Below, piece by piece: positions 46,155 through 55,028 of a stretch of DNA of 64,000 nucleotides; the first letter of the stretch is position 1, and the number at the start of each line of letters is the position of its first letter. Source of the DNA: Eubacterium nodatum ATCC 33099 (GTDB taxonomy: Bacteria > Bacillota > Clostridia > Peptostreptococcales > Anaerovoracaceae); NCBI GenBank assembly GCA_000510425.1, contig AZKM01000001.1, positions 1 to 64,000 of the forward strand, written 5' to 3'. A program made the translations under genes and the position numbers. The notes beneath the pieces were generated by a model that was not told the origin of the DNA, did no database searches, and worked only from the letters and a program-made list of their open reading frames with translations.

Positions 46155-48761
46155 TTATTTTTTTACTTTAACGGTCTTTGCCGAAGAAAACTTACCGTAA
46201 ACAAGTTTTGAGCCTTTTTTAACGCAAGCTCTCACCTTATAGATATAAATTTGACCTTTCTTGACTTTTTTGTCGATAAACTTTCCTTCGCTTCCTTTAA
46301 CCACTTTTATTTTCTTAAACTTAATGTTCTTTTTATGTTTTCCGTTTTTCTTAACAGCCCTGTAAACATAGTAGAATTTAGCCTTTTTAACTTTATTCCA
46401 TTTCAGCAAAACTTTTTTCTTTGAAATATTTTTAGCCTTGAGGTTCTTTACCATGATCTTCTTAGCAAAGTCCTTGTCATCAGATGCATTTCCTACAGTA
46501 TACTGATTTGATTCCAGCTGCATAGCTCTGGTCATAGTGCCGTTGATGGTCATATTCAGTACTTTCACTATTCTGTATGTTCCTTTGCCGTTTTTCTCAT
46601 ATACATCCGACATTTTATCTGCAACATCAGAAGATTTTTCTTCAGAAATTGTTTCAAAGCTGCCATCTGATTTCTTTTTCTGAAGTTTTGTGATTATGTT
46701 CCAATTCTGTCCACCTTCCTTGAGAATCTCGGTTATATCCTTCTTATCAAGGTTCTTTGCTTTAAGCATTTCCTTATATTCAGCAATCGTTGTCAACTCC
46801 ATTTCATAATCACTTACAGTTTTATCATACCAAAACCTTAGATTAAGCATGTCGAACTTCTGTGTAAATTTGAGATTGCCTTTCTTATCCTCAGCAAGTT
46901 TCAAAGCAATAGAGCTCTTTTGAGGGTATAATTTGTTCCAACTTTTCATCTTCTTGGCAAGTGCCGGATCAATTGCAACAATATTGTTAAGGGATAAATC
47001 AAATTTATGCATATAGGCGCCCTTAGGAAGAACATCAGCCGATACGGATTTCAGCTGATTATCGTGTAAATCAACTGACTCCAATTTATCGTTCTTTGCA
47101 AATACCTTTTTAGGTAAACTGCCTATACTGTTTTTCATTAACTGAAGGGTCTTAAGTTCCTTCAACTTACTGAAATCCACCCCTGATATATCTGTTATCT
47201 GATTCATGTAGAGTTGTATATTTGTAAGTTTTGTTGCCTGGCCTATGGTTTTCGGCATTTTTGTCAATTTATTATTTTTCAAGTCAATAAAAGTCAAGGT
47301 ATTTTTGACCGGCTTCAACAAATTATCCGGAACAGATTTAAGATTGTTTCCTGCAAGGGAAAGCTGCTTCAATTCGGTCATATCTGCCAAAAAATCCTCA
47401 TCGACTCTGCTTATCTTATTTTTTCCCAGGTCAAAGTTATAAACTTTGTTCAAACCTTGAAAATCCGTTCTTTTAACATCTTTAATTCTATTAGCTTCCA
47501 TGGATATCCACTTCAGTTCTTTATTGTTCTTAAAGAAACCTTCCGGAATTTCACTGAGTAAATTGCCATCTGCTATAAAGAATTCCAATTTTGTCAAATT
47601 ACTTAACAAGTCGGCAGGCACTTCTTCGATTTTATTATTTGAAATAGTAAGCTTAGTCACTTTATCAGACAATAGTCTGAGTCTGGAAATATCTGTGAGG
47701 CGGCAGTTTTCCAGCTCCAATTCTCCGCTTATAGCTCGTATTTCATCATCGCTTATTTTCTTATCATCGTTTGTATCATATCCTCTTGCTACCAATGCCT
47801 TTGTAAGAGCTTCTTCAGCAGTCATAGAACTTTCGTAGCCTACCCAGCCTTTTTTTATGGACTTAAAAGATATATCAGCTTTTCTGTAAAGCTCCCACTT
47901 GTGTTTGTCTTCTTCTTTACCGCCCATAGCCTTAACTAAAACTGCGATTACATGCTTTTTCTCTATGTGCTCGACAGGCATAGTATACTCATAGGCATCA
48001 TACTCTCCCGATGCATTCGGCTTATCAAAACCTTTCTTTTCTGCAGGAGAAAATGTATCGTCTATTCCCACTGACATGTCTACCATCTGTGAAGCCAGTT
48101 TATTATTTAAAAGAGTCAGCTTAAGTTTACCTTTATTCACAACAAGCTTTGCTCTCTTGTCAAGGGCATTTCCCACCATAGGAAGCGGTTCTTCAGTACC
48201 TGTTTTCGTAACCTTAAATGAAAGAGTATATTCTCCGTCTTCCTTGGGATCCTCAACAGGATTACCCGGATTCGGCGGAGTCGGTCCTACATCGCTGCCG
48301 TCGCTTTGGGAGATGAAAGTGAAGTCATCTCCTTCCTTCTTGAATTTTACAGTCTTATCCTCATAGCCTTTCGCTTTAATTACTACCTTATTTTCACCCT
48401 CTGTGAAAGCGGCAGGTCCTACCGAAAGCCAATTTTTCAACGTGGAAATATCCCACCCGTCATCATCACTGTAATCCAGTTTGTATTCTGTACCGTTAAC
48501 GCTAACATTGTCTACAGCCCTTGCATAATCTTTTATATCCGCATCCGATGAATATTTATCGAAGCCCTTTATCGCAAGGCGTGATCCGTCTTTTGTAATT
48601 TCCTTAACTTCAAACCCCTTTTTCAGAGTCTCTTCTTTCAATGCAGCTTTTGAATTTTTATCATATTTGCCTGCGGCAGAGACTATTTCCGCGCCCGGCA
48701 GAATCATGGCTGCAGAAACCAGTACCGATAAGGCAACTGCAAGAATTCTTTCTTTCAACAT
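46155..48761 (-). CDS. Shr-like heme/hemoprotein receptor: HID, NEAT, EF-hand loop, LRR, Fn3
   Basis: An 868-residue secreted protein. In order: a signal peptide (residues 1-30); a HID/DUF1533-type domain (about 50-142, with DVNGTEY-like and FTEGENKVVIKAKGYED motifs); a NEAT-like domain (about 176-300); a perfect EF-hand loop DTNDDKKISDDE (329-340); 8-9 leucine-rich repeats (about 345-600); a spacer; and a lysine-rich Fn3-like module (about 775-868). HID plus NEAT plus LRR is the plan of streptococcal Shr, which takes heme from hemoglobin. There is no LPXTG signal or C-terminal membrane segment. The NEAT end reads KHKWELYRKADISF, so the canonical YxxxY heme motif is not evident. Confidence 0.85.
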   Translation of the reverse strand: MLKERILAVALSVLVSAAMILPGAEIVSAAGKYDKNSKAALKEETLKKGFEVKEITKDGSRLAIKGFDKYSSDADIKDYARAVDNVSVNGTEYKLDYSDDDGWDISTLKNWLSVGPAAFTEGENKVVIKAKGYEDKTVKFKKEGDDFTFISQSDGSDVGPTPPNPGNPVEDPKEDGEYTLSFKVTKTGTEEPLPMVGNALDKRAKLVVNKGKLKLTLLNNKLASQMVDMSVGIDDTFSPAEKKGFDKPNASGEYDAYEYTMPVEHIEKKHVIAVLVKAMGGKEEDKHKWELYRKADISFKSIKKGWVGYESSMTAEEALTKALVARGYDTNDDKKISDDEIRAISGELELENCRLTDISRLRLLSDKVTKLTISNNKIEEVPADLLSNLTKLEFFIADGNLLSEIPEGFFKNNKELKWISMEANRIKDVKRTDFQGLNKVYNFDLGKNKISRVDEDFLADMTELKQLSLAGNNLKSVPDNLLKPVKNTLTFIDLKNNKLTKMPKTIGQATKLTNIQLYMNQITDISGVDFSKLKELKTLQLMKNSIGSLPKKVFAKNDKLESVDLHDNQLKSVSADVLPKGAYMHKFDLSLNNIVAIDPALAKKMKSWNKLYPQKSSIALKLAEDKKGNLKFTQKFDMLNLRFWYDKTVSDYEMELTTIAEYKEMLKAKNLDKKDITEILKEGGQNWNIITKLQKKKSDGSFETISEEKSSDVADKMSDVYEKNGKGTYRIVKVLNMTINGTMTRAMQLESNQYTVGNASDDKDFAKKIMVKNLKAKNISKKKVLLKWNKVKKAKFYYVYRAVKKNGKHKKNIKFKKIKVVKGSEGKFIDKKVKKGQIYIYKVRACVKKGSKLVYGKFSSAKTVKVKK

Positions 48762-48774
48762 TTATCTTCCTCCT

Positions 48775-51606
48775 TTATTTTCTGACCTTTAAGCTTTTTG
48801 CCTTTGAATACTTTCCGTATAAGGTCTTTCCCTTTGTTTTTCTCAACGCTCTTACTCTGAAACTATATTTCCCCATAGCTTTAAGTTTCTTAATAGTATA
48901 GCGAGTTCCCTTAACATTTCTTGCTACAACTTTATATTTCTTTGCATTTCCCTTTCTCATGGAGATTTCATATCCACCGGCATTTTTCACCTTGCCCCAT
49001 TTCAGTGTTACACTGCGGTGTCCCGATTTCACCTTGAGTTTTTTTACCTGAGAAAGTTTAATCTTCTGATTCGTTTTAGCAGACATATTCAATTCATTTG
49101 ACATTACACGGAATGAATATTTCTTTTTACCTCCTCTGGAAACATACATTTTCTTTACAACTCTGTAAATTCCTTTTGAGTCTGCACTGAAGCTTCCTCG
49201 CATAATATCATCACCATCGGAATTAACGGTTTTCTTCGTTGTTATAAATTCTCCTTTGGAATTTTTCTTTTGCAGTTCTGTGACAATGTCCCAATCGAAC
49301 TTCTTCTCATTCAGCATTCTTATAAAGTTCTTTCCATCCCATCCATGCTCTTTTAAGAATTCGTTATATTCCGATATGGAATCTATTGAAGCCACCTGGT
49401 AGTCATTTGTATGGAACTGCCAGAACATCAAATTCAGTATTGTAAATGTTTCACTCCATCCGACTTTCTTATTACCTGTTTTTTGAAGCTTAAAATTCAT
49501 AACCGACTTCTGCGGATAGAACTTATTATACCTCTGATGTTTTTCTAACGCAGGGTCAACAACCTTGATATTGTTCATAGTAATATCCAATTTTCTCAAA
49601 CGCACCAGAGACGGGAGGCACTTGGTGGAAAAGTCTGTCAACTGGTTATCGTAGAAATCAAGGGCATCCAGTTTGCTGTTTTTACTGAATGTGCCTTTCT
49701 TAACATGCGTGATGTCATTCATGTAAAAATTCACATCATTTAAGTTTTTCATCTTACTGAAGTCAACACTGTCAATATCCCTTATCTTACAATCAAAAGC
49801 CGCTATTTTCTCTAAGGAATGAAGATCCGAAATGGCCCCAGGCAGTGTCAGAAAATCATTTTCGTAGATAAAAAACATTTTCAAAGAATTTGACAGCGGC
49901 TTAAAAACTCCATCAGGTATATTCTTCATCTTGTTTCCTACAAAGGAAAGCACTTCTAACCTCTTTACATCTTTAAAAACATTTTTGTCAATCTTGGATA
50001 TCGCATTCCCTTCAAGATCTAACTGCTCCAGCCCGGAAGCGCCCAAAAGGTCACCGTCATCAAGAGAAGAAATATTATTGTTTGTAAATGATACCCATTT
50101 TAAGTTCTTATTTTCGCTGAAAAGTCCCTTAGGGATATCACGAATTTTATTATTTTCCACCCAGAAATTCTCAAGTCCGGTCATACTTTTAAGTAAATTT
50201 TTCGGAATCTCTTTTATATTATTTTTACAAAGATCCAAGGTCTTCACCGTAGCAGGCAAGCCTTCAAGCATGCTGATGTCTGTAAGTCCGCAGTTATTGA
50301 GCACCAGTTTGTCATCCTTGTACTGTGCCATTTCATCCTTTGTAATTTCATTGTCATTATTTTTATCAAGGCCCAGAGCAATTAATTCCTGTTTTAACCT
50401 TTCAATGCCTACAAGCTCATTCTCCTGGTCAATTTCTTTCTGATAGCCCTTCCAGCCTTCCTCAATGGATGTAAACAACAAATCGGCTTTACTATATTTA
50501 TCATAGTTGTATTTATCATCTATCTGTCCGCCCATTATTGAAACCAGTGCCGCAACTTTTCTTGCCTGTTTCAGATTTGATACCGGCACTGTATACTCGT
50601 AGGCGGAATAATTTCCGTCCTTATCCTTCTCTCCGAAGCCTTTTCTGACAGCATGGGGGAATTTGCCGTCTGTTGACAGGGAAAAGTCAATTAAACTTTC
50701 AGTGAATTTATCGTTTAAAAATGTAACTTCCATACTCTTGTCGGGTTTAACCGAAAGTTTTACCTTTTTATCAAAAACACCCTGTATCATCGACGAGGTT
50801 TCCTGCCCCTCTTCATTTGCCAAAAATGTCAGAGTATATTTCCCTTCCTCTGTCGGATCCTTGATTTCTGTACTTCCGTTCACAGACTTTTTAAAAGTTA
50901 CCACTGCTTTCTGCAAATCTGCTACTGCATCGTCGTATATTTCCTGACTTTCCACAGGAGCCTTTAATGTATTTTCAGCCTTTCTTATGGCATCTTTCAG
51001 TGCCTGCCACGCTGCGGCAGTTTTATCACCTTTTTCGATTTTTTTAGCATCCTCTATCGCCTTTTTTAGAGGTTCAGGATTCAACTGCGGTTCTTCCGGC
51101 GAATTGCTGTCTCTGTCTTCCTGACTGAGGAAAGTGTACAAGTCATCGGTCTTTGCAAACTTGATAACTTTGGTCATATAACCTTCAGCCTGCATCGTAA
51201 TTTTATTGATGCCCTCCTTAAAAGCTCCTTTTTTCAGTCTCAATCCCTGTGCACTGAAATCATAGACGAAGTCCTCTTCATCAGGGGAAGCACTTAACAA
51301 TTCCACATACTTGCGATTATTTACCTTGATTTCACTGATTTTTTCAATATACGCCTTTACAGACTCATTGAACTTATCGAATTCTTCAAATTCCAACCCG
51401 TTAGCATAAGCCTCGCCGTTCCATTTCAGCTTGGTTATTTTCACTGCTTTCAGGGCTTTTTGTGATTTAATATTCTTGCCTTCTGTCGCTTTGTTGACGA
51501 CTTTTTTATTTGCAGCTTTACTTGCAGCCATAACCTCTGCAGAGGGCAATATAAATCCGGCTGCAAGGATTATCGCCAGTCCGCAAATTGTAATTTTCTT
51601 AAACAT
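48775..51606 (-). CDS. Shr-like heme/hemoprotein receptor paralogue with an added helical domain
   Basis: A 943-residue paralogue of the next gene. Domains: signal peptide (1-28), HID-type (about 68-150), a FIVAR-like three-helix insert (about 176-240) that the neighbour lacks, NEAT-like (about 252-382), an EF-hand loop DKNNDNEITKDE (414-425), leucine-rich repeats (about 434-690) and the Fn3-like C-terminal module. The gene follows the protease by 25 bases and precedes its paralogue by 13, so they are co-transcribed and probably arose by duplication. No sorting signal is seen. Hemoglobin or heme binding is inferred from the Shr-like domain order, not shown. Confidence 0.85.
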   Translation of the reverse strand: MFKKITICGLAIILAAGFILPSAEVMAASKAANKKVVNKATEGKNIKSQKALKAVKITKLKWNGEAYANGLEFEEFDKFNESVKAYIEKISEIKVNNRKYVELLSASPDEEDFVYDFSAQGLRLKKGAFKEGINKITMQAEGYMTKVIKFAKTDDLYTFLSQEDRDSNSPEEPQLNPEPLKKAIEDAKKIEKGDKTAAAWQALKDAIRKAENTLKAPVESQEIYDDAVADLQKAVVTFKKSVNGSTEIKDPTEEGKYTLTFLANEEGQETSSMIQGVFDKKVKLSVKPDKSMEVTFLNDKFTESLIDFSLSTDGKFPHAVRKGFGEKDKDGNYSAYEYTVPVSNLKQARKVAALVSIMGGQIDDKYNYDKYSKADLLFTSIEEGWKGYQKEIDQENELVGIERLKQELIALGLDKNNDNEITKDEMAQYKDDKLVLNNCGLTDISMLEGLPATVKTLDLCKNNIKEIPKNLLKSMTGLENFWVENNKIRDIPKGLFSENKNLKWVSFTNNNISSLDDGDLLGASGLEQLDLEGNAISKIDKNVFKDVKRLEVLSFVGNKMKNIPDGVFKPLSNSLKMFFIYENDFLTLPGAISDLHSLEKIAAFDCKIRDIDSVDFSKMKNLNDVNFYMNDITHVKKGTFSKNSKLDALDFYDNQLTDFSTKCLPSLVRLRKLDITMNNIKVVDPALEKHQRYNKFYPQKSVMNFKLQKTGNKKVGWSETFTILNLMFWQFHTNDYQVASIDSISEYNEFLKEHGWDGKNFIRMLNEKKFDWDIVTELQKKNSKGEFITTKKTVNSDGDDIMRGSFSADSKGIYRVVKKMYVSRGGKKKYSFRVMSNELNMSAKTNQKIKLSQVKKLKVKSGHRSVTLKWGKVKNAGGYEISMRKGNAKKYKVVARNVKGTRYTIKKLKAMGKYSFRVRALRKTKGKTLYGKYSKAKSLKVRK

Positions 51607-51631
51607 CCTCTCTACTCCTTTCCCAATATTA

Positions 51632-53878
51632 TTATTTTCTCATTTTTACTTTTTGAATTTTACAATATTTACCGTATATTTTTTTGCCATGGATCACTTT
51701 GTATGCTCTTACGGCAAAGTAATAGGTTTTGCCTTTTTTAAACTTAGAATTTCTCAACAGAATTACGGTTTTTTTCGTAGCTTTCAACGGCAGAAGTTTT
51801 CCTTTTTTGACCGAATAACTGATTTGATAACCGGAAGCACCCTTAACCTTTTTCCATTTGCCTGTTACTTTTTTACCTTTTAGAGGCTTTACAACAAAGC
51901 CCTTTACCTGACCCAAACTATTTTTGTCTTTTTTTGCCACCGTTATTCTTATAGGACTTGATACGCAGCGGTTATAATTCCTGGTATTTCCTGCTATTGC
52001 AAAAACTTCCGCAGTTCCTGTACCTTTGATTCTAACCTTTCCCTCTGTATTAACATCTAAAACATCATTTTCGTTTGCAACAAATTCCAGCTTCCCGTCA
52101 CCGACGGTCACCTTGGCTTTGACAGCAAAAGTTTTATCTCCCAGTTTCTTTTCAAATCTGCTCTTGGAAACCTTGATGCTCTGAGTTCCCTTTTCCACAT
52201 GGATTTTAATATTGCGTTGTGTTTCCTTATATTTTTCTGTTTCCGAAACAGTGGCTATAATTTCACAGTCGCCTGCACCCTTTATAATCATCATATCATC
52301 CCGAATTTGAACGCACTCTGTATCCGTTGAGGCAAAGGTTAATTTTCCATCACCCTTTGTCACCTTTGCATCCAGCTTTATCGGTTTATTCACATCATCC
52401 ATGCTCTTATTAAGGCTTAGCCCTGCAGATATTCCCTGATAACGCTTACCCTGGAACTCATCATCTTTGGCATAGTTGCGAAAATCCACATATCCGTATC
52501 CCGTATCATCATCTTTTCCCTCAGGTCCAATATCCTTGGCATAATCCTGAAAAGTCGCATATACATCCCACTGATTATATTCGGGGTGTTTCCACTTAAC
52601 CATCGCAGCTTCTGATGCCATATATGGCGTCGCCATTGAAGTCCCTGACATTATACAGGTATATTCATAGTCATCAGGCTTACCGTCTACATTCTTGACA
52701 TGGGCACTTTCTATGTTTCTTCCCGGTGCAACAAAGTCCAAAAGTTTTCCGTTATTGGAAAAATCCGATTTAATATAATCTTCATCCTCAGGAGCTGTTC
52801 CCTTTTTAGGTTCCATTGAGCCTATTGCCATTGTAATACCGTTACTTGCAGGAAAACTGTGTGTCACATCTGTAAACTCATTGCCTGAAGCTACGCACAT
52901 CACTGTACCTTCTTGTAAAGACTTCTGTAAAGATTCATTCATGAACGCCTTTTCTTTTTTAGTCGGTCCGGGATGTCCCAAGCTCATATTTAAAACCGGA
53001 ATCTTCTTTTCTCTTGCGTAATCAACTGCCATAGTAATAGTCATTATTGAAGATGAACCTGTTATATCAAATACTCTTATCGCTATGATTTTGACCTGAT
53101 CCGGTGTTCCCTTTGCTATAATACCGGAAACATGAGTTCCGTGACCGCTGCTTGCAACATTTGGCGGATCATCGTAGGCATTTTTATCATCGGAGTCTGC
53201 AGCAAAGTTTATACTGTTTTCTCTGTCCAGACGGGTTTTAAACCAAGGATGTTTTTTGTTGATTCCGCTGTCAATAACACCTACTGTTACGCCGCCGTCC
53301 CAATCCTTGGCATCCTGCTTCAGTTTATCAAGCCCCAGTGCCTTCCAACCGTCAAACGGAGTTGGAACTTCCCCTTTACCGTTATTATCCGAAGGTTTCG
53401 TCTTAGGCATATCCTTGGCAGATTTATCTTTATTTGCAGAAACGGATTCCTGTTTTAAAGCTTTAACAGTTTCATCAAGACTAACGACCTTATCCTGAAG
53501 CACCAGTGCCCTTGGATAATCTTTCTCAAGCTTTTTCACTGCTTCTTTTGCTTTTTTAGCACTATTGTACTCAAGAATAAAATATTTTCCCGCTTCATAG
53601 TAGAAAACATTTACGGCTCCGTAGGTGTTTTGAGGAGCTTTGTCACTTTTGAAGATAATCCTTCGCTCTACTTCTTCTCTATTCTGTTCTTTGCTGAGCA
53701 GGTTTCTCTTTTTGCTCTTTAAAGAACTTTTTTTCCTATGAATCGCATCAATGGCCTGTTCAGGCTTCTTTAAAACCTTAACATCCTCCTGTTCACCATC
53801 CGCACCGTAAATCACAGCCGGAATTACAATCACCATCATAACCATTGATAATAAAAGTGATAACCATTTCTTTCCCAT
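51632..53878 (-). CDS. Secreted subtilisin-like serine protease (S8) with Fn3-like tail
   Basis: A 748-residue S8 peptidase with signal peptide (GKKWLSLLLSMVMMVIVIP) and a propeptide-like region. The catalytic triad is in VGVIDSGIN (Asp), SSGHGTHVSGI (His) and MSGTSMATP (Ser), with oxyanion-hole VASGNEF. Two beta-rich Ig-like domains and the lysine-rich Fn3-like module follow. The ATG at 53878 is chosen over 53926 because GGAGG lies five bases ahead. It has its own promoter and heads a four-gene operon of heme-related surface proteins. A role in releasing heme from host hemoproteins is plausible but unproven. Confidence 0.9.
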   Translation of the reverse strand: MGKKWLSLLLSMVMMVIVIPAVIYGADGEQEDVKVLKKPEQAIDAIHRKKSSLKSKKRNLLSKEQNREEVERRIIFKSDKAPQNTYGAVNVFYYEAGKYFILEYNSAKKAKEAVKKLEKDYPRALVLQDKVVSLDETVKALKQESVSANKDKSAKDMPKTKPSDNNGKGEVPTPFDGWKALGLDKLKQDAKDWDGGVTVGVIDSGINKKHPWFKTRLDRENSINFAADSDDKNAYDDPPNVASSGHGTHVSGIIAKGTPDQVKIIAIRVFDITGSSSIMTITMAVDYAREKKIPVLNMSLGHPGPTKKEKAFMNESLQKSLQEGTVMCVASGNEFTDVTHSFPASNGITMAIGSMEPKKGTAPEDEDYIKSDFSNNGKLLDFVAPGRNIESAHVKNVDGKPDDYEYTCIMSGTSMATPYMASEAAMVKWKHPEYNQWDVYATFQDYAKDIGPEGKDDDTGYGYVDFRNYAKDDEFQGKRYQGISAGLSLNKSMDDVNKPIKLDAKVTKGDGKLTFASTDTECVQIRDDMMIIKGAGDCEIIATVSETEKYKETQRNIKIHVEKGTQSIKVSKSRFEKKLGDKTFAVKAKVTVGDGKLEFVANENDVLDVNTEGKVRIKGTGTAEVFAIAGNTRNYNRCVSSPIRITVAKKDKNSLGQVKGFVVKPLKGKKVTGKWKKVKGASGYQISYSVKKGKLLPLKATKKTVILLRNSKFKKGKTYYFAVRAYKVIHGKKIYGKYCKIQKVKMRK

Positions 53879-53940
53879 TTCTACCTCCATACTCAAATAT
53901 ATCGTGTATTCACACAACTCCACCATCGGGAGTTAGATGC

Positions 53941-53968
53941 TTCTATCTACATAGTAATTCTATCTACA
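53941..53968. repeat. Direct repeat at the protease promoter
   Basis: TTCTATCTACA occurs at 53941-53951 and 53958-53968 (17-base period). The second copy includes the -10 box; the first lies at the expected start site. Candidate operator. Confidence 0.5.
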
Positions 53969-53985
53969 CTTCCTGATTTTGTAAA
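53957..53985 (-). promoter_or_regulatory. Promoter of the protease-Shr-like operon
   Basis: On the minus strand TTTACA (53985-53980), exactly 17 bases, TAGAAT (53962-53957). It lies 78 bases upstream of the protease, and its boxes are embedded in the direct and inverted repeats described beside it. Confidence 0.65.
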
Positions 53986-53994
53986 GACAAAATC
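53975..53994. promoter_or_regulatory. Inverted repeat over the -35 box, candidate operator
   Basis: GATTTTGT (53975-53982) and ACAAAATC (53987-53994) are perfectly complementary around AAAG, and the arms extend by CCT/AGG across a bulge. The repeat covers the -35 of the protease promoter, a typical repressor position. Confidence 0.5.
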
Positions 53995-54100
53995 TCAGGT
54001 TTTGTGCCCTTAATCACATTGATATTTTCTCTCAAATCATTGAATTTCCAACAGTTTTACCCCATGCAGTTAATCTTGCTTAACCAACTTTCAATAATAA

Positions 54101-54122
54101 ACAGCTTTTTCTCAAAAGCTGT
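54101..54122 (-). terminator. Weak terminator after the second regulator
   Basis: Arms ACAGCTTTT and AAAAGCTGT with a 4-base loop, followed on the minus strand by TTATTATT. It lies 28 bases after the regulator stop codon. Confidence 0.45.
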
Positions 54123-54150
54123 CATCCGTTACCTCTCACAGTAATACATA

Positions 54151-55000
54151 TCAAAACCAAAATACTAAAAGCGCTGTGCTTTCCGGCATATGCATATTGC
54201 CTACATTTACCGAAAAAGTTACCGGTAAAGCAGCTCTTATTCCTCCGCCGCTATAGATTTTATACATGCAAGCCTCCACCGGTATTCGCACCTTACTCTC
54301 ACGCACAGGAGCTTTTACAATCTTTCCTTCAAATTCATATTTCAGACCTGTCATATGACCTTTCATGAGATTTCCTGTGGTCCCGGACTGTGCATAGATT
54401 TCCTTAAAGGTTAATACTAAAAAAACGCCTCGGTTATTCACCTTTAAAAGTGCAGGCTTTTCAAATGCTTTGTCCGACATCGACAAACCCTGTATTACAC
54501 CTTTATTCCGGTTATACTTCAATAAACGGAAAGAAACTGCATACTGTCCTTTTTCTATAACACTTGCAAGCGGATTAAGTTTTTTACTTTCTTCATAAAA
54601 ATTCTTCCTCTTACTTTTTTTGTAAGCACTGCAGCATCAATCTTATAGTATAGGGTTCCATATTTTCTTCCATATCGGCAATGCTGTCTGCAATCTCAGC
54701 CTCCGGTACACCTATATCCCTAAAATAAATTTCCAGTTCATCTCTGATTTTGCAATAGTAATTCAGCCATTCCATTCCCTCATCCGTAATTTTATTTTTT
54801 TCATTTATATATCCTGCTTCTATACAGCTTTTAAAGAAACGACTCACTACTGAATGATTTACACCGCAGATTTCTGCCACCGCAGATATTCCTCCTCGTT
54901 TTCTCAAATCTGCGGGAAGCTTGGAAAGTTCTTCCATATACTTAACCTGTAACATGGTAGGTCTGTTCAATCTACCGAAAAAATCCCTTTTATCTGCCAT
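54151..55000 (-). pseudogene. DtxR-like HTH plus NEAT-like regulator, split at an A7 tract
   Basis: The first frame (55000 to 54611, 129 residues, AGGAG 7 bases before ATG) is a DtxR-type winged helix (ISAVAEICGVNHSVVSRFF) with a dimerisation helix. The second frame, to 54151, reads GQYAVSF, then LSMSDKAFEKPALLKVN and RIPVEACMYKIY, a good match to a NEAT-like domain. It has no usable start before a TTG at 54522. With one A fewer in T7 at 54615-54621 (plus strand) the two join into about 283 residues, close to the paralogue upstream (306). Metal ligands look degenerate (DxxEN where the paralogue has CxxEH). It could be a pseudogene, an assembly error or a slippage product. Confidence 0.72.
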
Positions 55001-55028
55001 TGCCCTTCTCCTACTATGTATATTCGCT

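Noticed and set aside
46155..53878. LPXTG-type sorting signals on the large surface proteins
   Set aside because: The C-termini end in basic KVRK/KVKK stretches without LPXTG, hydrophobic helix or charged tail.
54151..54522. The NEAT-like frame as a separate gene starting with TTG at 54522
   Set aside because: The domain begins well upstream of that TTG (GQYAVSF) and no binding site precedes it; a broken fusion to the DtxR-like frame explains it better. A separate ATG with GAGGAAG at about 54593 leads only to a 13-codon frame.
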